A DNA stretch of 15,497 nucleotides from Candidatus Delongbacteria bacterium (lineage in GTDB: Bacteria; UBA4055): assembly GCA_016937995.1 (NCBI GenBank), contig JAFGVM010000093.1, positions 1 through 15,497 of the forward strand, read 5' to 3'. Below, piece by piece: positions 1 through 6,325 of this stretch. How positions within the stretch are numbered: position 1 is the first letter of the stretch; each line of letters starts with the position of its first letter. The translations under genes and the position numbers were made by a program. The notes beneath the pieces were generated by a model. The model had not been told where the DNA came from, did no database searches, and worked only from the letters and a program-made list of their open reading frames with translations.

Positions 1-107
1 CGCTTTTTGCCATGACCGTTGTGTACACTTCCACAACATTGGCAAAATGGCGCAACGTGATCATCTATGGGTCCGAATGCTTTAGCATTAATACCACACT
101 TGACCAT
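1..107 (-). CDS. Possible partial small Cys-rich protein (5' end only)
   Basis: From the ATG at 105-107 an open frame runs off the left edge, giving about 35 residues. It begins MVKCGINAKAFGPIDD and includes a CQCCG...HNGH cluster that could bind zinc. An in-frame TAA lies directly before the ATG, so the start cannot be further upstream. There is no convincing ribosome binding site. The start codon also lies inside the likely promoter of the divergent lipoprotein gene, which weakens the call. I do not recognise the family. The Cys/His cluster and the uninterrupted frame are the only support. Confidence 0.3.
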   Translation of the reverse strand, partial: MVKCGINAKAFGPIDDHVAPFCQCCGSVHNGHGKK

Positions 108-128
108 TTAAGTAATTTTTCATATTTT
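100..128 (+). promoter_or_regulatory. Sigma70-type promoter of the small lipoprotein gene
   Basis: TTGACC (100-105) and TATTTT (123-128) are separated by exactly 17 bp. Transcription would start near 135, leaving a leader of about 30 nt that contains the AGGGAT ribosome binding site before the ATG at 166. Confidence 0.55.
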
Positions 129-165
129 TAGCAAGGAAATAAAATAAAGAACAACAGGGATAATA

Positions 166-600
166 ATGAAGAAGTATATATTTATTTTAATCAGTATAAT
201 GATCATATTTCTAGGTTGTACAAAAAACAACAGTAGTACCACAAAAGATTACCAGGTACCTGACAGTGTAATGACCGTAGAAAAATATGCTGATCTGGAT
301 TTTGAGCTTGCTTCAATGCTCTGTGAAAAATACTATTCAAAACTCAAAGACAAAGAATACGAGGAAGTAAAAGAAATCTATAATGATTTTTTGCAGGAAA
401 AAAACTCTATTTACAAAAAGTATGGAGTCACTGATCCTTATGAAAATGCTGCCTGGGCAAAAAAAAATACAAAAGAGCTGAAGGAATACAGAAGAAATCA
501 TCAAGAGATAAATTACTATGTAATATTTCCCGAAATAAGAGAAGCCAATGTTACAATATACCGTTTAGCCAGAGCAGAAAATAAGTTAAAATTCAAGTAA
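166..600 (+). CDS. Small predicted lipoprotein, function unknown
   Basis: This encodes a 144-residue protein. The first 17 residues are a lipoprotein signal: two Lys, a hydrophobic stretch (IFILISIMIIF), and the lipobox FLGC with Cys18 as the likely lipidated residue. The mature part is short, hydrophilic and rich in Lys, Glu and Tyr. It is probably mostly helical, with stretches such as KEYEEVKEIYNDFLQEK. It has no domain I recognise, and a periplasm-facing, membrane-anchored location is inferred only from the signal. An AGGGAT site lies 6 nt before the ATG, and a -35/-10 pair lies upstream. The gene stands alone and ends one base before a strong bidirectional terminator shared with pyrH. 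Confidence 0.85.
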   Translation: MKKYIFILISIMIIFLGCTKNNSSTTKDYQVPDSVMTVEKYADLDFELASMLCEKYYSKLKDKEYEEVKEIYNDFLQEKNSIYKKYGVTDPYENAAWAKKNTKELKEYRRNHQEINYYVIFPEIREANVTIYRLARAENKLKFK

Positions 601-630
601 GAAAAAGCCGTTCAAATGAACGGCTTTTTC
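601..630. terminator. Bidirectional intrinsic terminator between the lipoprotein gene and pyrH
   Basis: A perfect 13-bp stem (GAAAAAGCCGTTC, 601-613, with GAACGGCTTTTTC, 618-630) closes on a 4-nt AAAT loop. The A-run on one arm and T-run on the other let it act in both directions. It starts directly after the lipoprotein stop and lies 43 bp past the pyrH stop, so it serves both convergent genes. Confidence 0.92.
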
Positions 631-667
631 AAAATACTGACACTATTTTTACAAACTAGTGACGATG

Positions 668-676
668 TGTCTCTAC
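668..676 (-). repeat. Half-copy of the GTAGAGAC repeat at the pyrH stop
   Basis: On the minus strand GTAGAGACA matches one arm of the 28-29-nt palindromes at 3362-3390 and 5276-5304. The TAG stop of pyrH (673-675) is part of the motif. A 9-nt match alone is weak evidence; its position at a gene end, as at 14191, gives it weight. Confidence 0.4.
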
Positions 677-1386
677 TCACTGACAATAGAACCTACTTTA
701 TCTCCCATAATGAACCTCTGAAGATCACCGTTCTTTAACAGATTCACAACTCCTATCTTCAGCTTATTCTCCATACAGAAACTGATGGCAGTAGTATCCA
801 GAACCCTAAGATTCTTATTAAGCACATCAATATACGAAATAGTATCAAATTTCTTAGCATCAGGGTTATTAACAGGATCAGAATCATAAACACCATCAAC
901 TTTAGTCGCTTTAATGATTATCTCAGCTCCGATCTCTCTCGCTCTAAGTACAGCTGCTGTATCGGTTGTAAAGTAAGGATTCCCTGTACCGCCTCCAAAG
1001 ATCACGATACGGCCTTTTTCAAAATGCCTTAAAGCTTTCCTGATAATAATAGGTTCAGCTATTGACTGCATAGGGATTGCACTTTGAATAATAGTTTCAA
1101 TACCTTCAAGTTCAAGTGCGTTCTGAATTGCTATAGAATTAATTATAGTTGCCAGCATACCCATTTGATCAGCCTGAACCCTGTCCATGTTTTTAGCGTG
1201 ATCACTAAGACCTCTGAATATATTACCACCACCAATAACGATACCTATTTCAACTCCAAGACTATATATTTTTTTAACCTGTTGAGCAGTATTCTTAACT
1301 ACTTCAGGATCAATACCATATCCCTGACTCCCTACAAGTGCCTCACCTGACAATTTGAGTAATATCCTCTTATATTTTGCACCCAT
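673..1386 (-). CDS. pyrH: UMP kinase
   Basis: This is the cytosolic hexameric UMP kinase of the amino-acid-kinase fold, which phosphorylates UMP to UDP with ATP in pyrimidine synthesis. Family motifs are in order: LKLSGE (residues 10-15), GGGNIFRG (52-59), ADQMGMLAT (72-80), [10 protein letters not shown] (133-142) and [10 protein letters not shown] (162-171). The length of 237 residues is normal. I place the start at the ATG at 1384-1386, because the TTG four codons upstream overlaps the Shine-Dalgarno GGAGAGG. The gene follows tsf but is cut off from it by a terminator, so it probably has its own promoter, which I could not find with confidence. The TAG stop lies inside a GTAGAGACA motif that recurs in the window as a palindromic repeat. 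Confidence 0.97.
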   Translation of the reverse strand: MGAKYKRILLKLSGEALVGSQGYGIDPEVVKNTAQQVKKIYSLGVEIGIVIGGGNIFRGLSDHAKNMDRVQADQMGMLATIINSIAIQNALELEGIETIIQSAIPMQSIAEPIIIRKALRHFEKGRIVIFGGGTGNPYFTTDTAAVLRAREIGAEIIIKATKVDGVYDSDPVNNPDAKKFDTISYIDVLNKNLRVLDTTAISFCMENKLKIGVVNLLKNGDLQRFIMGDKVGSIVSE

Positions 1387-1435
1387 AACCCTCTCCAAAT
1401 TTTATATACATCAATCTAACGATATAAATTAAATT

Positions 1436-1463
1436 AAAAAAAAAGGCTTTTTACAAAGCCTTT
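1436..1463 (-). terminator. Intrinsic terminator after tsf
   Basis: Read on the minus strand, a perfect 9-bp stem AAAGGCTTT/AAAGCCTTT (1455-1463 with 1442-1450) and a 4-nt loop are followed by an unbroken T-run. The hairpin begins 7 bp past the tsf TAA. It separates the rpsB-tsf unit from pyrH. Confidence 0.9.
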
Positions 1464-1470
1464 CAAATGA

Positions 1471-2316
1471 TTATCCTATCTGGTAACGAACAAATTTTTT
1501 CACAGCGATCTTAGTTCCCGCTTCCTTTGCAACGTTAGCAATAAGTTCTTTTACCTGCATTTTTTCCTTCACATACTCCTGCTCAAGTAAACATACATCG
1601 GCAAGGATCTTACCTTTTCTACCCTCAACGATCATATCTAAAATGTTCTCAGGCTTATTTTTATTCTTAGGATCTTCTTTAAGCATACTCTTAATTAGCT
1701 CTAACTCACTCTTAACAAATTCAGGATCAAGATCTTCTTCAGAAATTGATCTAGGTGCTAAAGAAGCGATCTGAAGAGTAAGATTCTTAGCAAGTTCGTT
1801 GATCTTATCATCATCAGCTTTTGCTTTATCTTCTATTTCAAGATCAAGAACAACACCGACTTTCTTATTTGAATGAATGTAATAAGCTACTTTATCACCA
1901 ACAATTCTTGTATGGTCCATTACAGTAATATTTTCACCAAGTTTAGCTCTGGCTTCGATCAATTCTTCAGTTATCTCTTCACTCTCGATCTTGTCTGCCT
2001 GATCATTAAAAATAAGATCAGAAACTTTCTCACCGAACTCAACAAATTTCTCAGTATTTGTAACCGGTTCAGTTTCACAAGTTAACTGGAGCATTGATAC
2101 TATTTTAGAATCGTCAGACATTTTACAAAAAATTCGACCTTCCTTAGTCTCATTTCCAAGTCTTTTAGCAGCTTTTGCCATCCCTTTTTCTCTAAGGATC
2201 TTTACTGCTTCATCCATATCACCATTTGCTTCTGCAAGTGCTTTTTTACAGTCCATCATTGGAGATCCGGTTGATTTTCTCAGGTCCCCTACCATTTTAG
2301 CTGTTATTTCTGCCAT
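1471..2316 (-). CDS. tsf: Elongation factor Ts
   Basis: EF-Ts exchanges GDP for GTP on EF-Tu in the cytosol. The N-terminal UBA-like module is typical (MAEITAKMVGDLRKSTGSP, then MMDCKKALAEANGDMDEA). The C-terminal part carries the usual VEGRKGKILADVCLLEQ and ends in FVRYQIG. The length of 281 residues is normal. One point is odd: the strongly conserved TDFV EF-Tu contact reads T82-E83-P84-V85, and the bases confirm this (ACT GAA CCG GTT). In E. coli EF-Ts the matching Asp80 and Phe81 contact EF-Tu, so Phe to Pro is unexpected. The gene lies 48 bp after rpsB with its own CGGAGAT ribosome binding site, and a terminator ends the unit. Confidence 0.97.
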   Translation of the reverse strand: MAEITAKMVGDLRKSTGSPMMDCKKALAEANGDMDEAVKILREKGMAKAAKRLGNETKEGRIFCKMSDDSKIVSMLQLTCETEPVTNTEKFVEFGEKVSDLIFNDQADKIESEEITEELIEARAKLGENITVMDHTRIVGDKVAYYIHSNKKVGVVLDLEIEDKAKADDDKINELAKNLTLQIASLAPRSISEEDLDPEFVKSELELIKSMLKEDPKNKNKPENILDMIVEGRKGKILADVCLLEQEYVKEKMQVKELIANVAKEAGTKIAVKKFVRYQIG

Positions 2317-2364
2317 AATTTATCTCCGAAATTTTCTTTTATTAATAATTTTACCTGTTCCTTT

Positions 2365-3219
2365 TTAAGCTGTTGCTTCTGACGGTGTTTCATCTTTATC
2401 ATCTGCAATCTTTTCATCCTTTACATCCCCGTCTTTCTTTACCGGTTTTCTTAAAGGTCTTTTAGGAGCTCTTTTCGTTTCTTCATTCGGAGTTGAACTG
2501 GTCGATTTTTTACCTTCATCCGCTAATTTAATATTTGCCACCTGACTTGCTTCAAGAATTGAATCACTGAAAACCTTAGTGATCAATCCGATAGATTTGA
2601 AAGCATCATCATTTGCAGGAATAATATAATCCAGACCGTCAATGTCTGAATTTGTATCAACAATAGCAAAAATAGGTATATTTAACTTCTTTGCTTCTTT
2701 GATCGCAATTGATTCTTTTTGTGTATCAACCACAAATATCGCATTAGGAATAACTTTCATTGTTCTAACACCTTCAAGAACCTTATGAAGTTTTGCTTTT
2801 GTTTTTTCAATAACAATTATCTCTTTCTTACTTATCTTCTCATAAGTACCGTCAACAGCTTTCTTCTCATACTCTTCAAGAGTTCTGATAGAATTTCTTA
2901 TTGTCTGAAAATTAGTTAAAAATCCACCTAACCATCTTTCAGTTACCCAGTTCATACCACATCTTTGTGCTTCTTCTTTAAGAAGGTCTTTCGCTTGAGC
3001 TTTGGTACCTACAAAAAGTATCTTACCTCTTTTTGAAATGATCTTCATCGCTGCGTTACAAGCTTCTTCGATCTTAAGAACTGTTTTGTTCAGATCGATC
3101 AAGTGAATACCTTTCTTCTTTGTAAAGATGTACTGCTTCATTTTCGGGTTCCATCTTTTAGAAAGATGACCGAAGTGCGATCCTGCTAACAATAGCTGTT
3201 GTGCTGTTACTCTTGGCAT
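2365..3219 (-). CDS. rpsB: 30S ribosomal protein S2
   Basis: S2 binds late to the back of the 30S subunit, next to S1. The family signature is plain: LLLAGSHFGHLSKRWNPKM, GIHLIDLNKT, FVGTKAQAKD, WLGGFLTNFQTI, and IPIFAIVDTNSDIDGLDYIIPANDD. I place the start at ATG 3217-3219 (MPRVTAQQ), which follows a perfect AAGGAG (3225-3230). The longer open frame starting at 3264 has no ribosome binding site and runs through a hairpin region. The 284-residue product has a core of about 238 residues plus a charged, low-complexity tail of 46 residues, first basic (Arg/Lys/Pro) and then acidic (Asp/Glu). It is co-transcribed with tsf, and its leader contains alternative hairpins suited to autoregulation. Confidence 0.97.
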   Translation of the reverse strand: MPRVTAQQLLLAGSHFGHLSKRWNPKMKQYIFTKKKGIHLIDLNKTVLKIEEACNAAMKIISKRGKILFVGTKAQAKDLLKEEAQRCGMNWVTERWLGGFLTNFQTIRNSIRTLEEYEKKAVDGTYEKISKKEIIVIEKTKAKLHKVLEGVRTMKVIPNAIFVVDTQKESIAIKEAKKLNIPIFAIVDTNSDIDGLDYIIPANDDAFKSIGLITKVFSDSILEASQVANIKLADEGKKSTSSTPNEETKRAPKRPLRKPVKKDGDVKDEKIADDKDETPSEATA

Positions 3220-3249
3220 TGTGTCTCCTTTTAATTTTGGGGTTGTTAA

Positions 3250-3282
3250 CACCTTACGGTGCATCCGTAATCATTTACGGAT
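3250..3282 (-). promoter_or_regulatory. Candidate rpsB leader with mutually exclusive hairpins
   Basis: On the RNA strand three elements follow each other: ATCCGTAA (3282-3275), TTACGGAT (3270-3263) and CCGTAA (3259-3254). The middle element can pair with the first (8 bp, 4-nt loop) or the third (6 bp, 5-nt loop), but not both. If it pairs with the first, the small CACC/GGTG hairpin (3250-3261) can also form. The structure ends about 20 nt before the AAGGAG of rpsB. This is the shape expected of an S2-responsive leader; that function is inferred. Confidence 0.45.
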
Positions 3283-3300
3283 TATCATGCTTCAATCATC

Positions 3301-3339
3301 CCTTTGAAAGCTACACTTACGTGCACCCCTGTCAAAGGT
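3301..3339 (-). promoter_or_regulatory. Candidate rpsB-tsf promoter flanked by an inverted repeat
   Basis: On the minus strand a consensus TTGACA (3335-3330) is followed after 16 bp by TAGCTT (3313-3308), a weak -10. The two arms of a 7-bp inverted repeat, CCTTTGA (3301-3307) and TCAAAGG (3333-3339), lie just downstream of the -10 and over the -35. That layout could form an operator. Transcription from here would include the hairpins at 3250-3282. Confidence 0.35.
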
Positions 3340-3361
3340 CATGAGCATGTTTCTATTTATG

Positions 3362-3390
3362 GTAGAGACGCTCCAGTAGAGCGTCTTTAC
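3362..3390. repeat. 29-nt palindromic repeat, GTAGAGACG family
   Basis: GTAGAGACGCTC, a 5-nt loop (CAGTA) and GAGCGTCTTTAC form a 12-bp stem with one mismatch. It sits in the 322-bp gap between rpsI and rpsB (3220-3541), which otherwise holds only the rpsB promoter and leader and no gene I can support. A copy of identical length lies at 5276-5304. Confidence 0.75.
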
Positions 3391-3541
3391 GGAATTATCT
3401 GATTATTAAGAAGTGTTAAGGGATTGCTTAGTATCAAGTATTTTCAGGAGTAATTTGATTTTTGTGAATGAACTTAGTGACCTAAGTGACATGATTAAAA
3501 ACAAATTACGACACCAAAATACGCAGATAATAAGCGATCGA

Positions 3542-3943
3542 TTAACGCTTCGAGAATTGGAATTTCTTTCTTGCGCCGGCAAGACCATACTTCCTTCTCT
3601 CTTTCTCTCTAGAGTCTCTGGTAAGCATTCCAACTACTTTCAGATTAGATTTAAGATCTTTATCATAAACCGCTAAAGCTCTTGAAATTCCTAAACGGGT
3701 CGCACCTGCCTGACCTGATAATCCGCCGCCTCTAACATTAACAAAAATATCGAATTTACCGATATTACCTGTAATTTCAAGAGGTTGTTCAAGATCCATC
3801 TGAAGTATTTTTTTCTTAAAATATTCTAAGCTGTCAGTATCGTTAACAACGATCTTTCCTGATCCGGGCTTAATCCTTACTCTTGCTGTGGCACTTTTTC
3901 TTCTGCCTACTGCTGTAAAAAATCCTTGAGCGTTTACTTTCAT
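3542..3943 (-). CDS. rpsI: 30S ribosomal protein S9
   Basis: S9 binds 16S rRNA in the 30S head, and its C-terminal tail reaches the P-site tRNA. The 133 residues show AVGRRKSATARVRIKPGSG near the start, GGGLSGQAGATRLGISRAL in the middle, and the basic tail ending KKFQFSKR. The terminal Lys-Arg is the conserved P-site contact. The start has an AGGA site about 10 nt upstream. The gene follows rplM by 22 bp, the near-universal L13-S9 pair. I see no terminator directly after the stop, so transcription could continue toward rpsB. Confidence 0.97.
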   Translation of the reverse strand: MKVNAQGFFTAVGRRKSATARVRIKPGSGKIVVNDTDSLEYFKKKILQMDLEQPLEITGNIGKFDIFVNVRGGGLSGQAGATRLGISRALAVYDKDLKSNLKVVGMLTRDSREKERRKYGLAGARKKFQFSKR

Positions 3944-3965
3944 TTATATCATTCCTGTATTATTT

Positions 3966-4388
3966 TTATAGTTCCTGGGGTAATTGAGCTGAATGTGGAT
4001 GTTCGTTACCAACGTACACTTTCAATCTTTTCATTCTTCTTGCTCTCATCTTGTTCTTTGGAAGCATTCTGCTTACAGCTTTAGAGATGATCCTTTCAGG
4101 ATGTTTCTCTCTCAGGTCTTCAACTGTCTGCATCCTTCCACCACCAGGATATCCTGTATAGTGAAAATATTCTTTTGCAGTTTCTTTGTTGCCGGTCAGA
4201 AAAACTTTCTCAGCATTTACAACTACAACAAAATCTCCAAGATCAATGTGAGGTGTAAATATCGGCTTTTCTTTTCCGATAAGCTTTACAGCGATCTGAG
4301 TAGCTATTCTACCTAAAGTTTTACCTTCAGCATTTACAACATACCATTTTCGGTCGATATCGGTATGTTTTGCACTATAGGTTTTCAT
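3966..4388 (-). CDS. rplM: 50S ribosomal protein L13
   Basis: L13 is an early-assembling large-subunit protein. The product of 140 residues has the usual motifs: RKWYVVNAEGKTLGRIAT, DLGDFVVVVNAEKVFLTGNK, YFHYTGYPGG, LPKNKMRARRMKRLKVYVG, and a C-terminal HPHSAQLPQEL. I place the start at ATG 4386-4388 (MKTYSAKHTD), which has GGAG 6 nt upstream. An in-frame ATG at 4436 would add 16 residues with no family counterpart. It is first in the rplM-rpsI unit, driven by a 17-bp-spaced promoter, and has a leader of about 120 nt with two hairpins. Confidence 0.97.
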   Translation of the reverse strand: MKTYSAKHTDIDRKWYVVNAEGKTLGRIATQIAVKLIGKEKPIFTPHIDLGDFVVVVNAEKVFLTGNKETAKEYFHYTGYPGGGRMQTVEDLREKHPERIISKAVSRMLPKNKMRARRMKRLKVYVGNEHPHSAQLPQEL

Positions 4389-4437
4389 TTTTTCTCCGTT
4401 TTTTCTATTATTTAAAGTTATTTTCGTCACTGTCATC

Positions 4438-4496
4438 GTTTATCTGCTTAGATAAACTGCCGGTGTTTCATAGTTAATTTGTGCTTAATAATTAAC
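4438..4496 (-). promoter_or_regulatory. Candidate rplM leader with two hairpins
   Basis: In RNA order the leader forms a 7-bp stem GTTAATT/AATTAAC (4473-4479 with 4490-4496, 10-nt loop). It then forms an 8-bp stem GTTTATCT/AGATAAAC (4438-4445 with 4450-4457, 4-nt loop). Both lie between the promoter and the start codon. Ribosomal protein leaders, including L13 ones, are known in Bacteroidia. I cannot say from sequence whether this matches that family. Confidence 0.4.
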
Positions 4497-4515
4497 CGTT
4501 CACGCAGCGCACACA

Positions 4516-4544
4516 AATATAACAAACGCGATCTAAATACGCAA
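4516..4544 (-). promoter_or_regulatory. Promoter of rplM-rpsI
   Basis: On the minus strand TTGCGT (4544-4539) and TATATT (4521-4516) are spaced by exactly 17 bp. The same bases also fit TTG-N20-TATATTTG, the Bacteroidetes -33/-7 form, so this site cannot tell the two promoter types apart. A 14-bp palindrome TTGATAAATATCAA (4564-4577) lies about 20 bp upstream and may be an operator. Confidence 0.55.
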
Positions 4545-4602
4545 CTAAAATATTTCTGTTATTTTGATAAATATCAAGGATTTAAAAAAACATTTAAGGG
4601 CT

Positions 4603-5199
4603 TTACTTTCCTTCCTTTTTTCTTTTTGCGGCGATTTCAGGATATAATTCTTTTAAACAATCAGGGCATATCGAATGTGAGAATTTTGCATCGGAACGTG
4701 TACTTAAATATTCCTCAACTTGAGCCCAGTAACCTTCATCATCCCTTACTTTTTTACATGATGAACATATAGGGATAATGCCATGAAGTGTTTCGATCTC
4801 GCTTCTGAGATGATTTATCACTATCTTTAATTTAAGCATTTTAGTAATATCTCTGATCTCTTCAATTACAAACTTAATTTCATTATTTTCATCAAAAATA
4901 GGAGTAGCTGTTATCTCTTCAAAAACTTCAACTCCGTCATAAATATGCTTGTGAACGACTTGCTGGTTAGTTTTTGTTTTAAAACATTCTTTTACAGGAC
5001 ATTCTTCACCATTTTCCCAGCAGGGTTTCGATGAATCATGAGTTAATGCAAAACAGCTTGAACCACAAGTTTGTTTAGTTTTAAATATTTCTGCAGCTTT
5101 ATTGTTTGTGGAAATAACTTTAAAATCTTTATCTATCACAATAACCGCAAAAGAAAGATTATCATAAACATTACAACCTATTTTTTCACAATCTTTCAT
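4603..5199 (-). CDS. Cys-rich PAS-domain protein with C-terminal zinc-ribbon-like module
   Basis: This encodes 198 residues. Residues 12-120 form a PAS domain (NLSFAVIVIDKDFKVISTNN at 14-33, ending IEEIRDITK). Inserted in it is a cysteine set, C45-x3-C49-x10-C60-x6-C67-x4-C72, with C4 and C9 near the start. A short helix follows. The final module GIIPICSSCKKVRDDEGYW continues to H175, C178 and C181, so C145/C148/C178/C181 can bind a metal. That module is known at the ends of many PAS, kinase and response-regulator proteins. No kinase, GGDEF or DNA-binding effector is present, so the protein probably signals through a partner. Redox or metal sensing is my inference. The ribosome binding site is AGAGGT. 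It has no operon partner in the window. Confidence 0.85.
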   Translation of the reverse strand: MKDCEKIGCNVYDNLSFAVIVIDKDFKVISTNNKAAEIFKTKQTCGSSCFALTHDSSKPCWENGEECPVKECFKTKTNQQVVHKHIYDGVEVFEEITATPIFDENNEIKFVIEEIRDITKMLKLKIVINHLRSEIETLHGIIPICSSCKKVRDDEGYWAQVEEYLSTRSDAKFSHSICPDCLKELYPEIAAKRKKEGK

Positions 5200-5248
5200 A
5201 ATTATACCTCTTTTTTTTAATATACGAAATAAACAGGTGTAACAAAAT

Positions 5249-5264
5249 GATAATAATTACTATC
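5249..5264. promoter_or_regulatory. Near-perfect 16-bp palindrome upstream of the PAS gene
   Basis: GATAATAATTACTATC is palindromic except for one mismatched pair and lies 50-65 bp upstream of the PAS gene start. It could be a repressor or activator site, or chance in AT-rich DNA. Confidence 0.25.
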
Positions 5265-5275
5265 ACGCAAAAACA

Positions 5276-5304
5276 GTAAAGACGTTGCTGAGCAATGTCT
5301 CTAC
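5276..5304. repeat. 29-nt palindromic repeat, GTAGAGACG family
   Basis: GTAAAGACGTTGCT and AGCAATGTCTCTAC pair around a single G. The ends match those of the copy at 3362-3390, which has the same length and an unrelated stem core. It lies between lepB and the PAS gene. Confidence 0.75.
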
Positions 5305-5310
5305 AAACCT

Positions 5311-5338
5311 CTGACTTCTAATTTCTGACTTCTGACTT
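5311..5338. repeat. Three direct CTGACTT repeats at the lepB 3' end
   Basis: CTGACTT occurs at 5311-5317, 5325-5331 and 5332-5338, giving a short degenerate tandem array. The last copy touches the lepB TAA stop (5338-5340). No gene lies here. Confidence 0.5.
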
Positions 5339-6180
5339 TATTGAATAAAGTATCCAATCCTTGACCAGCGAATAGCTTTCAGAAGCGGTGCTTCAGAATC
5401 CCAGGAGAAGTAAACCATGATAGGTTTACCAACAATGTAATCCTCTTCAACAAAACCCCAGTAGCGACTATCGTAACTGTTATCTCTGTTATCACCCATC
5501 ATAAAATAACAACCTTCGGGTACTGTTAAAGGGCCAAAATTATCTCTATTTCCTAAATTTTGAAAAACTCCCGGTTGTTTGTAATCTTCCGGTAACACTC
5601 TAAGGTCCGTAAATCTTGGTTTAGCTTTTCCCTCCTCGAACATTGGATCTATTTCAACCGTATCGTAAAATTCTCCGAATCTTTTATCATCAACATAAAC
5701 TTCCTTATTTTTTACCTCGACCGTCTGACCAGGCAAAGCAATACATCTTTTAACGTAATACAACCATTGATCATACTGCTCATCGAAATGCTTGAAAACA
5801 ACTACATCACCTTGTTTGATCTTTTTAAAAATAGGTGTTTTAACCCATGGGATACTGAATCCTATCTCAGTGAAAGGAATTCCGATCCAGTCAGGTGTTC
5901 TGAAACCATAAATGAACTTATTGACCAAAAGCATATCGCCAACTCTAAGAGTCCTTTCCATTGATCCTGTAGGTATTCTGTAAGCTGATACTATGAATGA
6001 CATTATTAAAAAAAGCATTATTATGAGACCTATTACAGATCTAAAAATCTTTTTTAGGTTACTATTTTTCGTTTCATCATACGATGATGCATCATTTGCT
6101 ATTAAAAATAATGACAGTAGAAACTTAATTATTTTTGAAATACTTCCTATAACTGATTTGTCACTTTTCTTCTCTTCCAT
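5338..6180 (-). CDS. lepB: Signal peptidase I
   Basis: This membrane-bound serine protease removes signal peptides from Sec- and Tat-exported proteins, which here would include the exported products further along the window. There are 280 residues. A cytoplasmic N-terminus leads into a strong transmembrane segment (about 47-67). Next comes box B, RIPTGSM, with catalytic Ser73, then YYVKRCIALPGQ with catalytic Lys144, and box E, GDNRDNSYDSRYWG, at 229-242. The N-terminal 20-30 region (KFLLSLFLIA) may be a second hydrophobic segment. The ribosome binding site AGAGGAA precedes the ATG, and a near-consensus promoter lies just upstream. It is a single-gene unit; the TAA stop abuts a CTGACTT repeat. 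Confidence 0.95.
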   Translation of the reverse strand: MEEKKSDKSVIGSISKIIKFLLSLFLIANDASSYDETKNSNLKKIFRSVIGLIIMLFLIMSFIVSAYRIPTGSMERTLRVGDMLLVNKFIYGFRTPDWIGIPFTEIGFSIPWVKTPIFKKIKQGDVVVFKHFDEQYDQWLYYVKRCIALPGQTVEVKNKEVYVDDKRFGEFYDTVEIDPMFEEGKAKPRFTDLRVLPEDYKQPGVFQNLGNRDNFGPLTVPEGCYFMMGDNRDNSYDSRYWGFVEEDYIVGKPIMVYFSWDSEAPLLKAIRWSRIGYFIQ

Positions 6181-6211
6181 TTATTCCTCTGTTGGTAGAC
6201 TTATTGCATGG

Positions 6212-6240
6212 ATAATATGAAAATTGAAACTAATAGTCAA
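6212..6240 (-). promoter_or_regulatory. Strong sigma70-type promoter of lepB
   Basis: On the minus strand TTGACT (6240-6235), a 17-bp spacer and TATTAT (6217-6212) match the general consensus at 10 of 12 positions. Initiation near 6205 leaves a 25-nt leader holding the AGAGGAA ribosome binding site of lepB. Confidence 0.75.
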
Positions 6241-6286
6241 TTTCATAAATCTTTAAACTGAAAAAAAAACAAAACGTTCTGTGTAT

Positions 6287-6314
6287 TATGAGACGTAAAG
6301 TGTTACGTCTCTAC
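6287..6314. repeat. Palindromic repeat, GTAGAGACG family, divergent copy
   Basis: TATGAGACGTAA, AGTG and TTACGTCTCTAC pair perfectly over the inner nine bases on each side (GAGACGTAA/TTACGTCTC). The right end matches the family end CGTCTCTAC. It lies between the antiporter stop and the lepB promoter. Confidence 0.7.
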
Positions 6315-6325
6315 AACGTCTTGTA

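Noticed and set aside
1387-1398. TTG start of pyrH four codons upstream
   Set aside because: The TTG overlaps the GGAGAGG ribosome binding site. The ATG at 1386 is correctly spaced.
3220-3264. Longer S2 start at 3264 (MHRKVLTTP...)
   Set aside because: It would run through the hairpin region and has no ribosome binding site. The ATG at 3219 has a perfect AAGGAG and matches the family start.
3406-3676. Open frames on both strands between rpsB and the rpsI 3' end (3406-3633 minus, 3413-3676 plus)
   Set aside because: Both overlap the rpsI coding region, lack ribosome binding sites and have no recognisable protein character.
5311-5338. CTGACTT repeats as a CRISPR-like array
   Set aside because: The copies are only 7 nt, unevenly spaced and without spacer-sized gaps.
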